From Sphingomonas sp. (lineage in GTDB: Bacteria > Pseudomonadota > Alphaproteobacteria > Sphingomonadales > Sphingomonadaceae): a stretch of 64,000 bases of DNA. The position numbers and the translations under genes are program-made. Of this stretch, positions 8,311-16,884 are shown one piece after another. The notes below the pieces were generated by a model that did not search any database, was not told the DNA's origin, and saw only the letters and a list, made by a program, of their open reading frames with translations. The stretch lies in assembly GCA_019635535.1 (NCBI GenBank), contig JAHBZH010000001.1, positions 2,508,995 to 2,572,994 of the forward strand, given 5' to 3'. Every line of letters begins with the position of its first letter. Within the stretch, counting starts at the first letter, position 1.

Positions 8311-9474
8311 TCAGGCTCCCGGCAAATCGAGAATGCGCTTCGCCACGATGCCGAGCTGGATTTCGCTCGTCCCACCCTCGATCGAATTGGCCTTGGTGCG
8401 CAGCCATTCGCGCGCGGACTTGCCCTGGCGGGACCGCTCGCTCTCCCATTCGAGCGCGTCCGCGCCGCCGGCGGCCATGATCAGCTCGTGCCGGGCCTTG
8501 TTCAGCTCCGTGCCGGCATATTTCATCATCGAGGGCTGGGCCGGATGCGCCTTGCCCGCCTTCAATTCGTCGATGAACTTCTCGCTCATCGCGCGGAAGG
8601 CGAGCGAATCCACGTCGAAGCGGGCCACGTCGGCGCGCAGCAGCGGATCGCCCGCCACCGCGTCCGCGAGCGCCTCTCCCAGCGTCCCCGAATGGCCGCC
8701 CAGCCCCATGCCGGAGATCATCTCGCGCTCATGGCCCAGCAGATATTTGGCGACGTCCCAGCCCTTGTTCAGCTCGCCGACGATCTGGTCCTTGGGCACG
8801 GTCACGTCGTCGAAGAAGGTCTCGCAGAAGGGCGAATAGCCGGAGATGAGCAGGATCGGCTTGGTCGATACGCCGGGACTGGCCATGTCGAACAGCAGGA
8901 AGCTGATGCCCTTATGCTTGGGCGCCTGGCTGTCGGTGCGGACCAGGCAGAAAATCCAGTCCGCCTTGTCGGCATAGGAAGTCCAGACCTTCTGGCCATT
9001 GACCAGCCAGTGGTCTCCCTTGTCCTCGCATTTGGTCTGGAGGCTGGCGAGGTCGCTCCCCGCGCCCGGCTCGGAATAGCCCTGGCACCAGCGGATTTCG
9101 CCGCGCGCGATTTGCGGCAAATAATGCTTCTTCTGTGTTTCGGTGCCGTATTTCAGCAAGGCCGGGCCGAGCATCGAGATACCGAAGCTGTAGAGCGGAT
9201 TGCGCGCGCCGATCCGGGCCATTTCCTGGCGCAGGATCTTGGTTTCCTCGGGCGAGAGGCCGCCGCCGCCATAATCCTTGGGCCAGTCCGGCACGGTCCA
9301 GCCGCGCGCGGCCATCGCCTCAAGCCACTGCTTCTGCGCGGAGTTCTTGAAGACGGGGTTGCGCCCGCCCCAGCAGGCGTCGCTCTCGTCGCGCACCGGC
9401 TCGCGCATCTCCGCCGGGCAATTCGCCGCCAGCCAGGCGCGCGTCTCGCGGCGAAACGTCTCCAGATCGGCCAT
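8311..9474 (-). CDS. Acyl-CoA dehydrogenase, probable catalytic partner
   Basis: 387 aa from the ATG at 9474, preceded by GGAGAGGAATCGG. It contains CQGYSEPGAGSDLASLQT, KVWTSYADKADW and the C-terminal NSIEGGTSEIQLGIVAKRIL, in which the Glu position and GTSEIQ are kept. It is promoter-proximal, with the catalytic-motif-less ACAD (7192-8307) beginning 3 bases after its stop. A 20-bp near-perfect palindrome at 9486-9505 lies 12 bases before the ATG. A longer frame upstream crosses this palindrome and has no good start, so the short start is preferred. Confidence 0.92.
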   Translation of the reverse strand: MADLETFRRETRAWLAANCPAEMREPVRDESDACWGGRNPVFKNSAQKQWLEAMAARGWTVPDWPKDYGGGGLSPEETKILRQEMARIGARNPLYSFGISMLGPALLKYGTETQKKHYLPQIARGEIRWCQGYSEPGAGSDLASLQTKCEDKGDHWLVNGQKVWTSYADKADWIFCLVRTDSQAPKHKGISFLLFDMASPGVSTKPILLISGYSPFCETFFDDVTVPKDQIVGELNKGWDVAKYLLGHEREMISGMGLGGHSGTLGEALADAVAGDPLLRADVARFDVDSLAFRAMSEKFIDELKAGKAHPAQPSMMKYAGTELNKARHELIMAAGGADALEWESERSRQGKSAREWLRTKANSIEGGTSEIQLGIVAKRILDLPGA

Positions 9475-9485
9475 CCGATTCCTCT

Positions 9486-9505
9486 CCCTTACGTAAACGT
9501 AAGGG
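9486..9505. promoter_or_regulatory. Operator palindrome, TTACGT-ACGTAA type, at the ACAD pair
   Basis: CCCTTACGTAAACGTAAGGG: two perfect 9-base arms with a 2-base centre, ending 12 bases before the ACAD start codon at 9474. The core is shared with sites at 14404-14417 and 30805-30819. The motif resembles operators described for MerR-family LiuR-type regulators of acyl-CoA and branched-chain amino acid catabolism; this comparison is from memory and the regulator gene is not in the window. Confidence 0.7.
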
Positions 9506-9539
9506 TGCCGCGACGGGGGAGCCGAGTCAACCGGCGGGA

Positions 9540-10988
9540 TCAGCCCTTCCGGCGGAATTCCATCGCGGCGTCGGTGACCGTGCCCCAGCCGAGGGCGATC
9601 AGATCCTTCAGGTAATTCTGGTGCGTCCGCCATGGCGTCTCCGTGCCCTGCGTGGGCAGACTGCCGACGGCGCGGCGGACATAGCCGGAGGTGAAATCGA
9701 GTATCGGCGCGCGTTCAACCCCGCCCTCCGGCAGGCGCGGGACCGCAATGTCGAGGCCGCGCCGGTCCATATGCCTGAGCAGGCGGCAGACATAACGGGC
9801 GGTGAGATCGCTCTTCAGCGTCCAGGAGGCGTTGGTATAGCCGAAGGACAAGACCAGGTTCGGCACGTCGTTCAGCATCATGCCCTTGTAGCCCACCCGA
9901 TCGGCGACATCGACCGGCGCGCCATCCACCGACAAGGCCATGCCGCCGAACAATTTCACCACCAGCCCGGTCGCGGTGACGACGATGTCGGCTTCCAGTT
10001 CGCGGCCGGAGGCGAGGCGGATGCCGTTCGGGGTGAAGGTCGCGATCGTATCGGTCGCCATCTCGACCTTGCCCGCCCGAATCGCGGCGAACAGATCGCC
10101 GTCCGGCACCAGGCAGACGCGCTGGTCCCAGGGATTGTAGACCGGCGCGAAATCGCGGGCGATGTCGTGGCCGGGCAGTTCGTCGGCGACCAGCTTGAGC
10201 AGCAGTGCGCGCACCCGCTCCGGCCTCGCGCGCGAACGCGAGAAGAAGAGAATGCCGAGCAGCACATTCTTCCAGCGCGCGATCGACGCGGCGATGCGGG
10301 CGGGCAATATCCGGCGCAGGCCGTGCGCGATGCCGTCGCGCGACGGGCGGGAGACGATGTAGGAGGGCGAGCGCTGCAGGATCGTGACCCGCGCCGCCGT
10401 TTCGGCCAGAGCGGGCGCGAGCGTCACCGCCGTCGCGCCGCTGCCGATCACGACGACCTTCTTCCCCGCCCAGTCCAGATCGTCCGGCCAGAATTGCGGA
10501 TGGACGATGCGCCCGGCGAAATCGGCCTCGCCCGGCCAGTCCGGCCGGTAGCCTCGCGCATAATCGTAATAGCCGCTGCCGAGATAGAGGAAGGCGCAGG
10601 TGAATTCGCCCCGGCCCCGCGGCGTCTCGACTTCGACCGTCCAGCTTGCCTGTTTCGACGACCAGGATGCACGGACCGCGCGGTGGCCGAACAGGATATG
10701 CCGGTCGATTCCGCCCGCCCGCGCCGTTTCCTCCAGATAGGCGCGGATCGACGCCCCGTCGGCGATCGCCTTCTCGCCCGTCCAGGGCCGGAACGGGAAG
10801 CCGAGCGTATGCATGTCGGAATCCGAACGCACGCCGGGATAGCGGAACAGATCCCACGTGCCCCCGATCGCGTGGCGCGCCTCCAGGATCGCATAGCTCT
10901 TGGCCGGACAGCGCCGTTGCAGATGCCATGCGGCACCGATGCCCGAAATGCCGGCGCCGACGATCAGGACGTCGAGATGCTCGGCCAT
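9540..10988 (-). CDS. EthA-like Baeyer-Villiger flavin monooxygenase
   Basis: 482 aa with FAD-binding GAGISG (residues 11-16), the Baeyer-Villiger fingerprint FAGRIVHPQFWP (157-168, matching F-x-G-x3-H-x3-W-P) and NADPH-binding GSGATA (182-187). The sequence follows Mycobacterium EthA closely from end to end (GGTWDLFRYPGVRSDSDMHT and YNPWDQRVCLVPDGDLF are near-identical blocks). The enzyme inserts oxygen beside a carbonyl, turning ketones into esters or lactones. It lies directly upstream-of-strand from the heteromeric ACAD pair, separated by their promoter, which fits degradation of a cyclic or methyl ketone. The physiological substrate is unknown. Confidence 0.92.
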   Translation of the reverse strand: MAEHLDVLIVGAGISGIGAAWHLQRRCPAKSYAILEARHAIGGTWDLFRYPGVRSDSDMHTLGFPFRPWTGEKAIADGASIRAYLEETARAGGIDRHILFGHRAVRASWSSKQASWTVEVETPRGRGEFTCAFLYLGSGYYDYARGYRPDWPGEADFAGRIVHPQFWPDDLDWAGKKVVVIGSGATAVTLAPALAETAARVTILQRSPSYIVSRPSRDGIAHGLRRILPARIAASIARWKNVLLGILFFSRSRARPERVRALLLKLVADELPGHDIARDFAPVYNPWDQRVCLVPDGDLFAAIRAGKVEMATDTIATFTPNGIRLASGRELEADIVVTATGLVVKLFGGMALSVDGAPVDVADRVGYKGMMLNDVPNLVLSFGYTNASWTLKSDLTARYVCRLLRHMDRRGLDIAVPRLPEGGVERAPILDFTSGYVRRAVGSLPTQGTETPWRTHQNYLKDLIALGWGTVTDAAMEFRRKG

Positions 10989-11012
10989 GGCGTCTGCCAG
11001 CCGATCGCCGGC

Positions 11013-12845
11013 CTAACCGACCCGCGCCGCCGTCCAGTCCGCGACGACGCGGGCGAGCACCTCCATCGGCATGTCGCCATAGCCCAGCACCTCGTCGTGG
11101 AACGACTTGATGTCGAAGCGCGCGCCGGTCGCCGCGCGGGCCTGCTCGCGCAGCCGGACGAATTCGGTATGGCCGAGCTTGTAGCTGCAGGCCTGGCCCG
11201 GCCAGACGATGTAGCGCTCGACCTCGCTGGTCGCGGAAATCTCGTCGAGCCCGACTTCCTCGCGGAAATAGCGGATCGCGCGCTCGCGGCTCCAGCCCAT
11301 GGCGTGCATCCCGGTGTCCATGACGATCCGCGCGGCGCGGTAGAGGAAGCTCTGCAACCAGCCGATCCGCCCCTGCGGGAAATCGTCATAGACGCCGATC
11401 TCGGCGGCAAGCTGCTCGGCATAAAGGCCCCAGCCCTCGCCGAAGGCCGGAATGCCGATATTGCGGTGGAGCAGCGGGATGGCGTCGTTGCCCATCAATG
11501 TCGCGCCCTGCCAGAGGTGGCCCGGCGCGCTTTCGTGATAGGTGAGCGTCGGCAGCGCCCATTTCGGCCAGATGCGGGTATCGACCAGATTGATGTAGAA
11601 GGCGCCCGGCCGGCTGCCGTCGAGGCTGCCGCCCTGCGCATAGCCGCGCGGCGCGCCGACCTCGATCGCCGGCGGCACGCGGCGGATTTCCATGCCCGTG
11701 GTCGGGATGACGCCGAACCAGTCCGGCATGCGCGCGCGGATCGCCTCCATCTGCCGCTGCAGATCGGCGATCAGCTCGGCGCGGCCGGCATCGTTGTTGG
11801 GATAGAGCCAGCGATCCTGCCGCCCCAATTCGGTGAGCCGCGCGCCGACGCTGCCGCGCGTCAGCCCCTCGCGCCGGAGCAATGGATCGAGCTCGGCGGT
11901 AAGTTCCGCCATCTGCTGCAGTCCGATCCGGTGCGCTTCGGCCGGCGTCAAGCTCGTGCTGGTATGATAGCGCAGGCACAAGGCATAGAGCTCGGCGCCA
12001 TTGGGCAGGCGATCGACCCCGGCATGGGTGCCGGCATCGCGCTGCATACCGGTGAGCAGGGCGATCTGCCGGTCGAGCGCGCGGGCGAGCGGCCCGTCGA
12101 CGATCGCGGCGGCGCGCGCTGTCCAATCCCCGGCGATGCTCTTCTCACGCGCGCGGCGCGCGAGCGACTGGACCAGACCGGACGTCTCGCCGCCGTCACC
12201 GCGTAGCGCGCGCGTCTGGGTCAGCGCCTTGTCGAGAATGTAGGAGGGCGGGATGACGGCTCGCCCGGCATCGGCGCGGGCACGGTCCACCTCGAAGCCG
12301 ACCCCGGCGGCGAAGGCTTCGAGCCGGGAAAGATAGGCCTCGCAATCCGCCGCGCTGTCGATGCCGTGCTGGCTGTCGAGGAAGTCCGGCACGATCTGAT
12401 AGCCGCCGGACAATTGCGAGATCACATAGGGGATTGGGTAATTGTAGCCGCCGATGCCGCCATAAGGGATGGCCGCCGCCGCCTCCATCCTCTCGCCGAG
12501 CCAGAGCACGGTGTCGTACCAGGCTCGCTCTCGCGACGGCAGCACATCGCGGCCCACGGCGCGCAGGCGGGGCATGTGATCGAGCAGCGGCTGATAGACG
12601 CCCATCTTGCCGGCCGTCGAGAGATCGGACAGGCGGCTCTTCAGGAAGGCGCGTTCGCCGGTGTCGAGCCCGAGCCCGGTCGCCATTTCCGGAGACGCGC
12701 GCAGCATCCCTTCAAAAATGGAATCGTAAAGTGCGCGCGCCGAACCGGTGTCCGAGCGCGGGGCCATGCCGGCGCAGCCGGACAAGGCGAACGCGCCGGC
12801 GGCGGCGGAGCCCAGGAGGAATTGGCGGCGGTCCAGGTTCAGCAT
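11013..12845 (-). CDS. DUF885 zinc-peptidase-like lipoprotein/Tat protein
   Basis: 610 aa. The N-terminus has twin arginines (DRRQFLLGS) and a lipobox-like ALSGCAG, so it is exported, possibly as a Tat lipoprotein. The family's metal motif HESAPGH is present with the downstream GEGWGLYAEQLA Glu-bearing helix, as in DUF885 proteins that resemble M32-type carboxypeptidases. Length is typical. The gene lies 34 bases downstream of the amidohydrolase gene on the same strand and probably shares its transcript. A role in hydrolysing peptides in the envelope is inferred. Confidence 0.88.
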   Translation of the reverse strand: MLNLDRRQFLLGSAAAGAFALSGCAGMAPRSDTGSARALYDSIFEGMLRASPEMATGLGLDTGERAFLKSRLSDLSTAGKMGVYQPLLDHMPRLRAVGRDVLPSRERAWYDTVLWLGERMEAAAAIPYGGIGGYNYPIPYVISQLSGGYQIVPDFLDSQHGIDSAADCEAYLSRLEAFAAGVGFEVDRARADAGRAVIPPSYILDKALTQTRALRGDGGETSGLVQSLARRAREKSIAGDWTARAAAIVDGPLARALDRQIALLTGMQRDAGTHAGVDRLPNGAELYALCLRYHTSTSLTPAEAHRIGLQQMAELTAELDPLLRREGLTRGSVGARLTELGRQDRWLYPNNDAGRAELIADLQRQMEAIRARMPDWFGVIPTTGMEIRRVPPAIEVGAPRGYAQGGSLDGSRPGAFYINLVDTRIWPKWALPTLTYHESAPGHLWQGATLMGNDAIPLLHRNIGIPAFGEGWGLYAEQLAAEIGVYDDFPQGRIGWLQSFLYRAARIVMDTGMHAMGWSRERAIRYFREEVGLDEISATSEVERYIVWPGQACSYKLGHTEFVRLREQARAATGARFDIKSFHDEVLGYGDMPMEVLARVVADWTAARVG

Positions 12846-12879
12846 GTCGGCGTTCCTCTCGGGTCTCTTTTCGTTTGGG

Positions 12880-14211
12880 TCAGGGTTCCAGCCGGTGCAC
12901 GCGCCCCCGCGTCATCACGAAGCGCATCTGCCGGAGCGCCCCGACATCGCTCAGCGGATCGCCGCGCACCGCGACGATGTCGGCGACCTTGCCCGGCTCG
13001 ATCGTGCCGATCTCCGCCGACAGGCCGAGCAAGTCGGCGGCGTTGACCGTCGCCGCCTCGATCGCGGTCATCGGCGTCATGCCGTGCTGGACCATCAGCA
13101 GGAACTCGTCGGCGTTGCGGCCGTGCATCGAGACACCCGCATCGGTACCGAAGGCGATCCGCACGCCGGCGGGCACGGCGCGGCGCAGCGCCTGGCCGGT
13201 GATGCCGATCCGCCATTCGATCTTCTCGCGCACCTCGCCGACATAGGCGTCGGGATTGTTGCGCAGCCGCTCAAGATAGCCGTTCACGGTCGAGAGGGTC
13301 GGCACATAATAGGTCCGGCTGCCGCGCCACAGCCGCAGGATGTCGTCGTCGATCAAAGTGCCGTGCTCGATCGAGTCTACGCCCGCCCGCAGCGCCAGCG
13401 CGATGCCGTCGGCGCCATGGGCGTGGACGGCGACACGCTTGCCGTAGAGCCGCGCGGTCTCGACGATCGCGCGCACCTCGTCCTCGAACATCTGCGCGCC
13501 GAGGCCGAGGCCGATCCGGCTGTTGACGCCACCGGTGGTGGCGATCTTGATGACGTCGACGCCGCGTGCGACCTGACGGCGCACGGCACGGCGGCAATCG
13601 TCCGGCCCGTCGCAGGTGCTGCCAGACTGGCGCAGCACGTCGTGAAACTCCTCGCGCACGCCCAGAGTGGGATCCATATGGCCGGTGGTGGCCGAGATGC
13701 TGGTGCCGGCATCGACGATGCGCGGGCCCACCGCCCAGCCGCGCGCGATAGCGTCCCGCAGGCCGAGCGTGATGCCGTCGGACGAGCCGAGGTTCCGCAC
13801 CGTCGTGAAGCCGGCATCGAGAGTCTTGCGCGCGTTCCACGCCGCCTCGTGCGCGCCGAGCGCGACGCTATCGGTGAAACCGGCAAGCTGGCCCTCGACG
13901 CCCGCCCGATCGGAATCGAGATGGACATGAGTGTCGATCAGACCGGGCAGCACGAAGCTGTCGGAGAGATCGATCACGCGGCCTCCCTCGCCTGCCGGTA
14001 CGAAGCCGTCCTCGACCGAGGCGATCCTGCCGTCCCGCACCATGATGCTGACATTGCGGCGCGGCGCGCGGCCGGGCCGGTCGAGCAAGGTGCCGGCATG
14101 AATGACGACCGTTTCGCCCATGGCGCCGGATGCCGTGGCGGTTTGCGCACTCGATCCTGCAGCGCCGGAGATCAGCAGGAAAAGCAGCGATAAGGCAAAG
14201 GTCAGGCGCAT
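12880..14211 (-). CDS. Secreted metal-dependent amidohydrolase (prolidase-like)
   Basis: 443 aa from the ATG at 14211; a TTG two codons upstream is the alternative and GAGGAG precedes both. A signal peptide (RLTFALSLLFLLISGAAG) is followed by an amidohydrolase barrel: HxH in DTHVHLD, carboxylated-Lys strand VIKIATTGG, metal histidines in VHAHGADG and SIEHGTL, and the final Asp in FGTDAGVS. Relatives include Xaa-Pro and Xaa-Arg dipeptidases. It is divergent from the TonB receptor across a 250-base promoter region that contains a shared operator, suggesting co-use of the imported substrate. Confidence 0.88.
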   Translation of the reverse strand: MRLTFALSLLFLLISGAAGSSAQTATASGAMGETVVIHAGTLLDRPGRAPRRNVSIMVRDGRIASVEDGFVPAGEGGRVIDLSDSFVLPGLIDTHVHLDSDRAGVEGQLAGFTDSVALGAHEAAWNARKTLDAGFTTVRNLGSSDGITLGLRDAIARGWAVGPRIVDAGTSISATTGHMDPTLGVREEFHDVLRQSGSTCDGPDDCRRAVRRQVARGVDVIKIATTGGVNSRIGLGLGAQMFEDEVRAIVETARLYGKRVAVHAHGADGIALALRAGVDSIEHGTLIDDDILRLWRGSRTYYVPTLSTVNGYLERLRNNPDAYVGEVREKIEWRIGITGQALRRAVPAGVRIAFGTDAGVSMHGRNADEFLLMVQHGMTPMTAIEAATVNAADLLGLSAEIGTIEPGKVADIVAVRGDPLSDVGALRQMRFVMTRGRVHRLEP

Positions 14212-14402
14212 CTGCAACGATCTCCTCTAACGGATCGACGCCGCGACGATAGCCGATCCGGCGACCTCGCCAATCCCCGAAAAATGCCGGCCGCGCCTGT
14301 CTCCGGGCCAGGCTGCCGCCCTGTGGCGTGGCAGCAACATAAGTTTAACAATCTCGACCCCCGTGTTTTCGCCACCTGTTCGCGTCAGCGTCGCTCCTGT
14401 AC

Positions 14403-14418
14403 CTTACGTTCACGTAAT
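14403..14418. promoter_or_regulatory. Operator palindrome, TTACGT-ACGTAA type, at the TonB receptor
   Basis: CTTACGTTCACGTAAT: arms TTACGT and ACGTAA (14404-14417) with a 2-base centre, the same core as at 9486-9505. It lies 51 bases before the TonB receptor ATG and about 190 bases before the divergent amidohydrolase. The rest of the 14212-14468 intergenic stretch shows no other structure that I can support. Confidence 0.65.
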
Positions 14419-14468
14419 GACGCCGACAGACCGGCGCATCGCGAAAAATAAAAGCAAGGGGGTATCCG

Positions 14469-16871
14469 ATGCTTGTGACGACCAGGACTCTCCGCATCCC
14501 GGCAGCCTTCGCCGCCGTTTCGCTCATCGCCATCGCCGCGGCAACGCCGGCACAGGCCCAGGACGCGCCGGCGACGGCCAGCGACGACGAACAGACGATT
14601 GTCGTGACCGCGACGAAGCGCGAAACATCGCTGTTCGACGTTCCCTTCTCGGTGAACGCCCAGACGGAAGCGGACATCCAGCGCTCCGGCGCGACGACGA
14701 TCGAAGATCTCTCGCGCAACGTCGCCGGCCTCAACATCCAGAATCTCGGGCCGGGCCAGAGCCAGGTCTCGGTGCGCGGCGTTTCGGCCGGCCAGGTCGT
14801 GCGCGACCAGCCGGGCGTGAAGGAGCAGGTCGGCGTCTATCTCGACGAATCCGTCATCTCGCTGTCGCTGTTCACGCCGGACCTCGACCTGTTCGATCTC
14901 AACCGCGTGGAAACGCTGCGCGGCCCGCAGGGCACCCTGTTCGGCTCCGGCTCGGTCGGCGGCACCATCCGCTACATCACCAACCAGCCGCGCATGGACG
15001 TCGTCGAAGCGATGGTCGAGGGCAATCTCAACCTCGTCGGCGGCGATGATTTCGGCGGCCACATCAAGGGCATGATCAACCTGCCGATCGCCGAGGGCGC
15101 GGCCGCCCGCGTGGTCGGCTATCATACCGAATATGGCGGCTTCGTCGATGCACTGCGCGAAGGCGGCGGCATCGACGAGAATGTCAACAACGGCCGTCGC
15201 ACCGGCGGTCGACTCTCGATCACGATCGAGCCGACGCCCGACGTGCGCATCACGCCGCGTGTCGTGTACCAGGAAATCCGTGCCAACGGCTTCAACCGCA
15301 ACGAGGTCTTCAATCTCTTCGCCAATCCGTTCACGACGACGCGGCCGGCGATTACGCTCGGCGAGCGCGAGCAATATCTGTTGCTGCGCGAAGGCTTCGC
15401 GGACGATACCTTGCTGGTCGATCTGACCGCTAGCTTCGACCTCGGCCCGGTCGAGCTGACCTCCGTTACCTCTTATATCAACCGCGACATCGTGGTCAGC
15501 CGCGATGCCAGCGCGCTGACGGGCAGCGTCTCGGTCGATCTGGGCTATCCGACGGCGGCGGTCCTGTTGCCTTCCAATCTGGTCGACACCACCGATCTCG
15601 AGACCTTCACCCAGGAAGTCCGGCTGAGCTCGACGGCCGCCGGCCCGTTCCGGTGGGTGATCGGCGCCTTCTATTCGAACACCGACCGTTTCTATCGCCA
15701 GCGCCTCCCGACCCCGGGCTATGATGCGTTCACGGACGCTGTGCTGGGTGCCGGCACGTCCGCGGCCGTCGCCAACGGGTTCGGGCGGGATTCGCCGTAC
15801 AATTCCGATCTTCCCTACGACATCCGCCAGAAGGCGATCTTCGGCGAGGCGAGCTTCGATGTTTCGCCGCGCCTGACGATCACCGCCGGCGGCCGTTATT
15901 ACGACTTCACGGAAAACCGGCGCTTCCTGTCGGGCGGCCTCTTCGCCAATGGCGACGACCGGACGGACGAAACCGCCTCCGACGGTTTCAGCCCGCGCCT
16001 GATCGCGAGCTACGATGTCGCCGACAATGTTCGCGTCAACGCCCAGGTCTCGAAGGGCTTCCGTCTCGGCGGTGTCAACGATCCGTTGAACCTGCCGCTG
16101 TGCACGCCGCAGGACGAGGCGATCTTCGGCGGCTTCCAGGACTATGACGACGAAAGCCTGTGGAACTACGAAGTCGGTGTGCGCGCCCAGCGTCGCGGGC
16201 TGAATTTCGCGATGGCGGGCTTCTATACCGACATCCGCAATCTCCAGGTGACGCTGGACGCCGGTTCCTGCTCCTCGCGCATCGTGTTCAACGTGCCGAG
16301 CGCGCACACGATGGGCATCGAGGCGGAGCTTTCCGCCACGTTGGCGCCGGGCCTCAGCGTCTCGATCAACGGCAGCATCCTCGAGTCCGAATTCGATTCG
16401 ACGGTTGTCGATGGCACCGGCACGGTGATTGGTGGCATCCGCGAGGGCAATCGCCTGCCGAGCGTTCCCAACTTCCAGATTTCCGCGAGCACGAGCTACA
16501 GCTTCCCGGTCGCGGAGGGCGCGGAAGCCTATGTCGGGGCCTCGTTCCAGCATGTCGGCAGCCGCTACACGCAGCCGAGCGACCAGGAGAACAATCCGCG
16601 CAGCTTCGTGTCCGGCCTGCCCTTCGGCGGCGCGACCGGCAACAATGCGACGGTCGTGGACCTGCGCCTGCCCGCCTATAATTACGTCAATCTCAGCGCG
16701 GGCGTGGATTGGGACAACGGCCTGGGCCTGATGGTCTATGTCACCAACCTGTTCGACGAGACCGCCTTGCTCTCGTTCGACCGCGAACGCGGCGGGCGCG
16801 CCCGGCTCGGCTTCAACATCGGCCAGCCGCGCACGTTCGGCGTTACGTTGCGTAAGCGCTTCGGCGGCTGA
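14469..16871 (+). CDS. TonB-dependent outer-membrane receptor
   Basis: 800 aa with a signal peptide ending TPAQAQ, a TonB-box-like QTIVVTATKR, a plug domain (VSVRGVSAGQV, RVETLRGPQGTLFGSGSVGG) and a 22-strand-type barrel ending LRKRFGG with a C-terminal aromatic-rich strand. Plug residues follow the IutA/FyuA-like sphingomonad receptor group used for large organic substrates rather than clear siderophore receptors. AGCAAGGGGG precedes the ATG. A Tat-exported oxidase gene follows after 13 bases. The promoter region carries the same palindrome as the ACAD and fadB-like genes, so uptake may be coregulated with acyl-CoA breakdown. Confidence 0.94.
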   Translation: MLVTTRTLRIPAAFAAVSLIAIAAATPAQAQDAPATASDDEQTIVVTATKRETSLFDVPFSVNAQTEADIQRSGATTIEDLSRNVAGLNIQNLGPGQSQVSVRGVSAGQVVRDQPGVKEQVGVYLDESVISLSLFTPDLDLFDLNRVETLRGPQGTLFGSGSVGGTIRYITNQPRMDVVEAMVEGNLNLVGGDDFGGHIKGMINLPIAEGAAARVVGYHTEYGGFVDALREGGGIDENVNNGRRTGGRLSITIEPTPDVRITPRVVYQEIRANGFNRNEVFNLFANPFTTTRPAITLGEREQYLLLREGFADDTLLVDLTASFDLGPVELTSVTSYINRDIVVSRDASALTGSVSVDLGYPTAAVLLPSNLVDTTDLETFTQEVRLSSTAAGPFRWVIGAFYSNTDRFYRQRLPTPGYDAFTDAVLGAGTSAAVANGFGRDSPYNSDLPYDIRQKAIFGEASFDVSPRLTITAGGRYYDFTENRRFLSGGLFANGDDRTDETASDGFSPRLIASYDVADNVRVNAQVSKGFRLGGVNDPLNLPLCTPQDEAIFGGFQDYDDESLWNYEVGVRAQRRGLNFAMAGFYTDIRNLQVTLDAGSCSSRIVFNVPSAHTMGIEAELSATLAPGLSVSINGSILESEFDSTVVDGTGTVIGGIREGNRLPSVPNFQISASTSYSFPVAEGAEAYVGASFQHVGSRYTQPSDQENNPRSFVSGLPFGGATGNNATVVDLRLPAYNYVNLSAGVDWDNGLGLMVYVTNLFDETALLSFDRERGGRARLGFNIGQPRTFGVTLRKRFGG

Positions 16872-16884
16872 GCCGGTGCCGGGG

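Noticed and set aside
6808..9615. Very long open frame on the plus strand opposite the ACAD genes
   Set aside because: Codons are the mirror of the minus-strand ACAD genes, composition is Arg/Ala/His/Asp-rich without any family motif, and the real genes on the other strand have full signatures. Same reasoning for long frames opposite the TonB receptor and the 31.7-34.1 kb oxidoreductases.
4318..14211. Microcystin-type (mlr) degradation cluster
   Set aside because: M20 amidohydrolase, DUF885 and amidohydrolase genes recall peptide breakdown, but none shows MlrA-D features and the gene order differs.
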